Source: Neodiprion pinetum (taxonomy: Eukaryota; Arthropoda; Insecta; Hymenoptera; Diprionidae). Taken from it: a stretch of DNA of 64,000 nucleotides. The position numbers were made by a program, and so were the translations under genes. Under the pieces are notes generated by a model, which saw only the letters and a list, made by a program, of their open reading frames with translations, made no database searches and was not told where the DNA came from. The stretch spans positions 4,145,001 to 4,209,000 of the forward strand of contig NC_060236.1 of the NCBI RefSeq assembly GCF_021155775.2, read 5' to 3'. Of the stretch, positions 57,501 through 64,000 are shown piece after piece (positions within the stretch are counted from its first letter, which is position 1; each line of letters starts with the position of its first letter).

Positions 57501-60500
57501 ACCATAAATGGTACGAGAAAGAAACAGTGATTGCATCGTATCTAAAAATAGAGAAATACAAGTAATTTGAAAACAATATTAGATCTTTTTGAAATTGAAA
57601 AGGCAACTGGTATAACACCGTCGTTTATCAATGAATATTATGGTCGCCTATAATCGTATTGTTCAACGCGAACATCCTGTCATTATTGCACTTTTAAATT
57701 ATACATAAATACACAATTCTACAATCAGGTATTTGTACTTCAAAAATGTGATCATCGGTTTGGTGTCATCTCAATCTCCCGCTCAAGTTTCCTGAATATT
57801 ACAATATTTTTGACAAATTGTGTAAACGTTTTTTTTTCCATTTGTCTGTTCTTTACCTCGTAATTTCGGTACACATGTTTATAATTCTGGGCTTCAAAAT
57901 TTATAAAACTGGGAGTTGAGATTCGTTGACTTTAATGACGGTAGGTCCAAACAATCGCCTGCCATGGGGCAAGGAACCGAAATGGTCCAACAGCAGTTAA
58001 GGCTGTGATTGGTGAAACAATATGTGACTGTCGTCCGCGATGCCAGGAATCTACACGAGTCATCAATCTGCAAATTTCCGTTAAATCTCTATGTTTTCTA
58101 TCTCTATCTTACATCCTAAATATAATTTTTTTTTTATTTTCATGACTTTGCAAACAAAGAGTAGAAGACTTTCAGTAAATTCCCGAAATCGCGGGCTAAG
58201 TCCAATTAATCAAGCTTTCCACAGAACGTCTTTATTTTTAAACACTTCATAAATGACACTCAATAAATAACAGAACTTCTACATGTTCAATTTCGATAAA
58301 CTGGTTATGTTTCTCAATTTATGGAAGCTACCAACATTTCAATTGAAGCCATATTTTCTCCCAAATGAAACACTCCAACATTCTACAGTCAAGGAACTGG
58401 TCTACATATAATGCCTTGATTGTAAAAAATTTGCATAAATCTCTGTAATTTAAAAATTAACTAAAAAGTTTTCCGATGACGAAAACGATTAAAGCCAGAT
58501 CAAATGTGTTTTCCCCCCTCATTAACAAATCACGTCAATGATTGAATAGCCAACATTTTGTAGATGCTCCTTAAAAGAAAAAAGAAGATGAACCAGACAA
58601 TCTAATCCAACTTCATAATTTATTACTCATCTAATGCCTGCGCTTCATTACAAGCTACAGATTGTCTCTAGCTGATGAATGAAATTAAAACACTTTGATC
58701 ACAAATGTTAACTTGTGTGTATACTCGTAATAACTGATCGCTGCAAATCCATTTCGCTTATACACAATTTACCAAATTTTACCGAAGACTTCGAAGTCAG
58801 ACACCGATAGCAAAAGTCTCTGTAATACCGTGGGGTCTTGTTGCACGGTGAATATTATCTATTAAAATAATAGCAAACAAAGGATACTAGGGAGTTACGG
58901 GATGATGATAGACACTCTCTTGCACGAATAACCGGGTACCATCCACTTATCGAGGAACATAACCACTAGATGTAAGTGTATGATAACAATGTGTAGAGAT
59001 ACGTACATGTCTATATGGGTCACAGTATGCTGTTTTCTGAGTATCAAGAAAAAAGGAAGAGACACTGTGAATATGTAGTCGTGTTTCAGGAGATTGAGTC
59101 TTCCCTAGCTACGGATAGTCCGTAAAACGATAAGAATTTTTACTTACTATGCATCACAATAAATCATAAATTTGGGCATGACAATTAATAATAACAACAA
59201 TAATAACAATGATGAGATTAGTTAGAACAAAAATGTGCTAACAAACAAATTTTCTTTAAATTATAAATTACTTTCATCGAAATAATGAGAATGGTTGATA
59301 TAAAAAGTCAGTCTCGATTGGTTGAGACTTTTTTGAAATTGATTGAATCCATGGCTTGAGAAGACTGAGCAAAGGTTAGGAGATGGAAAAACGGCGTGAG
59401 TCGAGTGAAGAGAGCTAACGTTTTAATAAACACTCTCCGTACTTACCACTCACTCAATCGTCGCCGACTTGTTTCTTCCGAGGAAAGGCTTTCAGCTGAA
59501 TCGACGATATTAAATAAGCGTACTACCGATACGCTTTATACTTGGTTGCTAATGCATGTAATTTCAGTTTGTATAAAGTCGATTCAGCCCAAAGTGATAA
59601 CAAAATAAAATTTGGGACAGACTAACCTGAGGCGGCTCAGCCTCCACGCTGCCTCCAGACTTGTACACTTTCACAAAATTGATACAGATTGTGTATTCTG
59701 TATAAGTAACTGTCAAGGTTTGAAGATTTAGAAAAAGTTATTTTGGATCGTAAGGTAAGGATTGGAAAAAAAAAAGAACAAGAAAAATCAAAAAATGTAA
59801 CCACACCTTATCGCGATGCAATAAGCTGAAAATATTTACAAATAAGAATATTTCAAAACAAGAATTCAATGCCAGGGTAAAATCTACAATTCAAAGCTTC
59901 TCGAGGAATAACGAAAATATCAATAGATGTTACAAACGGGCGGAAATTGTTTTTTTTCTTAAAACGTTCCACTCTATTTTGCAATGTTCATTCGATATGC
60001 ACATATATATATAAATATATATATAAATATCGCAATGTATATACTCGTTATTGTTTATTCAAATATAAATAAAGAAAGTTGCGATGCGTTAGACTTGATG
60101 GCTGTCCTAAGAAATTTATTGTATCCTGGTAGCAGCGTGAAGCACCACCTATATCCGCGTTTGCGAGCAGCCTCTCCAAGAGGAAATTGGTGTGTGGGAG
60201 TAAACCGAAAAGACATCGTGAGAAAGAGCGCGAACAGATCGTTTAGAATCCCAGGTACAGTTTAACTGTAATGTGAAAAGTCGAAAAATGAAACGAAAAA
60301 ATAATAATGAGAAACGATAATTTTTTATCTCAACTGACCTGATAAACACGAGAAAACATAGCAAGGAATATGTGAGTCTGCATTTCATTCCGCCACATTG
60401 CCGGAATACTCGACTGTATTACCAGAATAAAATAAAATGAAATAACGAAAAAAAAAAAAAACAATTAGATTATATAATAAGCGTGCAATTGAGAAAGTTT

Positions 60501-60605
60501 TGATAATTTTATCCACATTAGATACGCTTATTATCGGCTGCGCGATAAGAGTCCACGAGAATACTTTAATAAAAATCATAAAAGAGGAGGTGAAAGATGA
60601 AGATA
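54545..60605. other. Gene-poor 6-kb tract
   Basis: The left end holds the promoter side of yellow gene C. I see no spliced coding pattern beyond it. AAAATGGCGGATTC at 55084-55097 resembles words inside the TTAA element and may mark repeat-derived DNA around 54.9-55.6 kb. An A-rich (AAAAT)n stretch lies at about 56875-56925. The tract may include distal 3' UTR of the gene ending at 61573. Confidence 0.4.
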
Positions 60606-61200
60606 TCGACGGTTGCGTAGAATAACCGGCTATCTCGAATTAGGCTTGAATAACCGACTATTTCGAGTAAAGTTCAAAAACCGGATATTTCGCGTTCGAA
60701 ATTTTTCGGCCGTAAATTAAGTTGGTAGCACTGTCGGGCTGAATACGAAATTCGTCAACGCCTCACAAAATTCATACAAGCTCCGTTTTGTGAATGTAGG
60801 TATTATATGGTTATCTACATAATTAATAATTATAAAGCAGAAATGAAAGTATAAAGCATCAGGCGTATGTTGAGATAAAATTAAAGATTATCATTTCGGC
60901 ATAGTGACATTTAATGTCATTACCAATTTACTGTCATTGTAAACATAATTTACGGCCAAAAAATTTCAAGCGCGAAATAGCCGGTTTTTGAACTTTACTT
61001 GAAATAGCCGGTTATTCAAGCCCAATTCGAGATAGCCGGTTTATCAAGCGAAACTCGAGATAGCCGGTTTTTCAAAGATAACTCGAGATATACTGCGTTT
61101 CCAAGCAAACCTCGAAATACCCGGTTTTTGAAACCTAACTCGAGATAGCCGGTTTTTCAAGCCTGACTCGAGATAGCCGATTATTCTACGCAACCGTCGA
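60606..61200. mobile_element. 595-bp TA-flanked inverted-repeat element built of 28-bp repeats
   Basis: Ends are TCGACGGTTGCGTAGAATAA at the left and its inverse at the right; the terminal 33 bp match with one change. TA flanks both ends (60604-60605, 61201-61202). The arms consist of a 28-bp unit with core AACCGGCTATCTCGAG followed by a TTAGGCTTGAA-like spacer: three units in the left arm (60606-60715) and about eight in inverted orientation in the right arm (60950-61200). The central ~230 bp is unique-looking and non-coding. The structure fits a non-autonomous Tc1/mariner-like element with minisatellite expansion of one arm. Confidence 0.75.
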
Positions 61201-61339
61201 TATGTTGAATTCAACCAGTATGAGATGTCCTTTTTCTGTTGTGATCCTTAAAAACAGTTCAAAAACTTGGGCAGCCCACTTCCATGATTAACAAATCGCT
61301 CTCTTTCTCTCAACGGCTGCCGGAAGTTACTGACATCAT

Positions 61340-61385
61340 GACATAATATCAATAATAATAATATTAATAATAATAATTATTATTT
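61340..61385. repeat. (AAT)n-type microsatellite
   Basis: Run of AAT/ATT repeats at about 61346-61383. Confidence 0.75.
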
Positions 61386-61572
61386 GAAAAACAAATAGTT
61401 TGGCTAACTTCGTGTTAACATGATGGTTTTAGATGCAGCTGATGTGGAGGCTTCCGAGGCTTCACTTCATCGTCGACTGAACGTCCTCGATGATATCGTC
61501 AGATTCCAGCCGCTACGGGCGGGCCCAAAGCACGAAATGCAGGGGTGGGTTGGGCCCGTCCGAGGGGGGCGA

Positions 61573-61682
61573 TCATCTGAAGCGTGGATGCATCATCGGG
61601 GCGAGCATTGGTGCTCCTGGAAATCCCATGGGAGTGGCGAACGCTGGGTGCATCGCACCCGGCGGTAGGGCGCCTATCATCC
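61573..61682 (-). CDS. Last coding exon of an unidentified Pro/Met/Gly-rich protein (partial)
   Basis: After a good acceptor (TTTTTTGCAG at 61683) the minus strand reads MIGALPPGAMHPAFATPM, then GFPGAPMLAPMMHPRFR and a TGA at 61573. The composition is typical of low-complexity ends of RNA-binding or splicing proteins. The exon is much more GC-rich than its surroundings. The first two bases complete a codon from the preceding exon. No upstream exon in frame was found up to the right edge, so the rest of the gene should lie beyond 64,000. The identity is unknown. The overlapping plus-strand frame is less protein-like. Confidence 0.5.
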
Positions 61683-64000
61683 CTGCAAAAAACCACGACT
61701 GAATTCAACTCATCCACCACACGTCTCTCATTTAAAACAAGATTTAGAAGGAAAAAAAAAAGAAAAAAAAAACAATAATAATTTTAAAAAAAGAGAACAT
61801 ATCAACAGCATTTCGTTATACTTACGTCAGCCTCAGTCTCCATGAATAATAAACATATATCTCCATACCCCGTGTCGTAACACAGACAAAAATTTATAGC
61901 GCATTCTACTTTACAATCAAACGTCTTCTTAAATCACAAATTTATACTTTATCTCTCACCTGTAAAGGTGGTTCGAGGTAAGAACGGAAAGAATAGAATA
62001 CAAAATAAAGTATAGTAAATGGGGTAAGGAAGCTGGTAATAAGTTTGTAATTTGTTTTCTTGAATTATTGAAGATATCTGCGTAGAAATTATAAAAATAA
62101 GGTGTCTGTAGTATACGACGCTGAGTAGGATTGAACGCAATTCGACTACGACTGTGTTGAAGAGAAATTCGAGTGACAGCTGACTTGATCGTAATGGGTA
62201 CAGAAAATAGGATGAGATAAAAAATCATTTATTGCTTCCGTTCCATCTTTTGACAGCTTTATATCGACTGATGATTGAATAAGTGATCTAAATATGCAAA
62301 GTATTAGCAATCGGTTTTGTCAGTGATTAATTTATTTGTTTTTCTGTACAGTGCATAGCCAATTATTTTTTATGTAAATTTTATTTGGAAAAACGGAAAG
62401 AACTGTAGATTTCGAACAATCAGCATGCAATGTGCTGTATACATTAGCCAAGTCAACAACAAATGATTAAACTGTGCTAAACGATTACCACACAAACTGC
62501 ACACCATACTAAAGTCTAGCAATGACTTGCGCCTGCAGTCGCTAATCATTGAGAGATGAAATCTAATCAGTCATCTGTCACTTGCTTTCAATTTTACAAG
62601 CCGCAGAATCGCGCTGAGGATTCTATCTACAGAATATCATATCCCCATTTGTTAGGTTTAATTTTATTTAATTGTTTAACATACATACATATATATGTAT
62701 ATATGTAATATTCCAATTATGTAATATAGTATATATGCTGGTATGTGAATTCGTTACTTACTGTCGGTCAGGTCAAACTTATATAAATGTATATGTGTGA
62801 CACAAAGCTAGGCTAGTGTGAATATTATATAGTTATGTTCGGTGTTGCAAATTTATTTTTATGAAACATTTCATTCAAAACTAAAAGCATAATTACGATC
62901 AAGATAATCGACTTTTTCGTATACTTGTATCATTTTTCATGAACGCGCAATAATTATTCAAAACATTGACATAGTTTAAACAGTAAAAATTAATGGAACA
63001 CAACGAAATACTTTTTGGAGAAATTTGTCCCCTTCATTTGTAATATGCTCGGAAATAAAAACAAAAACAAAAAACCTTTATTGAAAATAATTTAAATTGA
63101 AATATACAGAAGCAAAAATGGGTAGAAGAAAAGAAAAGAGAAAAAACTTTGCAGGTAAGAATTTCCTCATTTTTTTTTTTATCGAATACCTTCATTTATG
63201 TTTACTCTTTCTTAATTGATCTACTCTGACTTTACCGTACTGCCACTTTCAAACTCGAAAACAAAGGATAATTTGAAATTTATATGCCATGTTAAAAACA
63301 TCTCCAAGATTAAAAATTTTTAAAAATTGGGTTCATGAAAAATGCACCGATGCCACCTTGGTTGTAAATTTCAAACAACGGACAAAACCGTGCCCAAAAA
63401 GCATTTTCACTACTGTATCACAACACCAGGAGTCAAGCTATAAATATAAGAGACAGGATATATTATGATGTATGGTTGGCATGGGATGGTAAGTGATTAC
63501 AAGATAGTACGGTAAAGAGAAACAATGAGTAGAGGCTAAAAATAAAACCAAAGTAAAATAAAAAAAAATTAAAAATAAAACGACCGCAAAAAATTTATGT
63601 ATGTTTACGTAATAATAAATGTATGATATTCAATTATGGCCGAGCGGGCGCGATCCATAAGTTTATTATACTTATGATTAAACCGATCGCCTGGTTAAAA
63701 ACCTAATCCACCGAATTATCAAGAATTACTTGACATGAATTTAAAAGTTGTCTTTTAATCATATTTACCCAAGTTAGTAAGCTATTATAATTAAATTGTG
63801 TTTGACAAAGAATCCTATTCTTTTTCGTAATAGAATGCATGAAGCAGGTACTTTTATGTCTACGTTTTTTCATTCCCACGTAATTAAGACATGTTTGAAT
63901 TTGGCGTAGTGATACAATTTCAAACTATCTCGGACAAGTCATTGAAATATATGTCAATGATAAATAAATAAATAAATAGATGGACATGATTTGTTGTTAG
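61683..64000. other. Probable intron or intergenic DNA at right edge
   Basis: AT-rich with TA and CA runs (about 62680-62710) and poly-A tracts (63540-63590). I found no supported exon. It is probably the last intron of the gene whose terminal exon is at 61573-61682. Confidence 0.4.

Noticed and set aside
60091..60265. Plus-strand frame with Arg-rich sequence around 60.1-60.3 kb
   Set aside because: No splice support, no recognisable motif, and not GC-biased like the real exons nearby.
61420..61668. Plus-strand frame of 82 codons
   Set aside because: It is antisense to the Pro/Met/Gly-rich terminal exon and its Trp/Arg/His-rich content looks like a complement artefact.
61815..61850. Possible minus-strand exon ending METEAD before a GTAAGT donor
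   Set aside because: Joining it to the exon at 61682 gives an immediate stop, and the other phases do not match the preferred frame.
1..64000. tRNA genes and CRISPR-like arrays
   Set aside because: GGTTCGA-type words occur (for example near 1635 and 46265) but no matching cloverleaf arms were seen; the regular repeats present are coding repeats, microsatellites or transposon arms.

Overview
The window reads as nuclear DNA of an insect, most likely a hymenopteran (a sawfly-like lineage is my inference). It is AT-rich, its genes are split by short GT-AG introns, polyadenylation signals are AATAAA, and it carries a tandem array of yellow/major-royal-jelly-protein family genes beside metazoan housekeeping genes. 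All gene models were built by reading exons by hand and checking that intron phases join in frame; no alignment or transcript data were available.

Left part (1-31 kb). An unrecognised 11-exon gene (893 aa, minus) lies at 2.3-6.1 kb. A secreted Pro/Gly-rich 747-aa protein (plus) lies at 7.4-10.4 kb. PIGO (GPI ethanolamine-phosphate transferase 3, minus, 12.2-15.7 kb) is divergent from a CCBE1 orthologue (plus, 17.2-19.0 kb). A short PARP-catalytic-like protein with an apparently degenerate active site (plus, 20.6-21.8 kb) converges on TMCO4 (minus, 23.8-26.6 kb). TMCO4 is divergent from BRK1/HSPC300 (plus, 27.2-28.0 kb), which converges on an NDUFA11-like complex I subunit (minus, 28.3-29.4 kb).

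Middle (31-43 kb). A glycine-N-acyltransferase-like GNAT gene (minus) has a decayed copy of its first exon upstream. Next is a large NuMA/Mud (mushroom body defect) gene, minus, 33.7-42.8 kb. It has a CH-like N-terminus, a coiled coil built from a 95-residue tandem repeat, a conserved C-terminal NuMA motif, and an alternative end that would replace the C-terminus with a membrane anchor.

Right part (44-64 kb). Three tandem minus-strand yellow/MRJP paralogues share the same five-exon structure (two internal coding exons of 178 and 212 nt and one of 413 nt) but have different C-termini; two end in hydrophobic, GPI-signal-like tails. The third holds an 818-bp TTAA-flanked inverted-repeat element in intron 1. 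Beyond 54.5 kb is a gene-poor tract with a 595-bp TA-flanked element made of 28-bp repeats, and the last coding exon of a gene whose remainder lies off the right edge.

No operon, CRISPR array, rRNA or convincing tRNA was seen. The genes do not form one pathway. The observations most worth a second look are the NuMA repeat and membrane-tail isoform, the stripped PARP-like protein, the yellow tails, and the two inverted-repeat elements.
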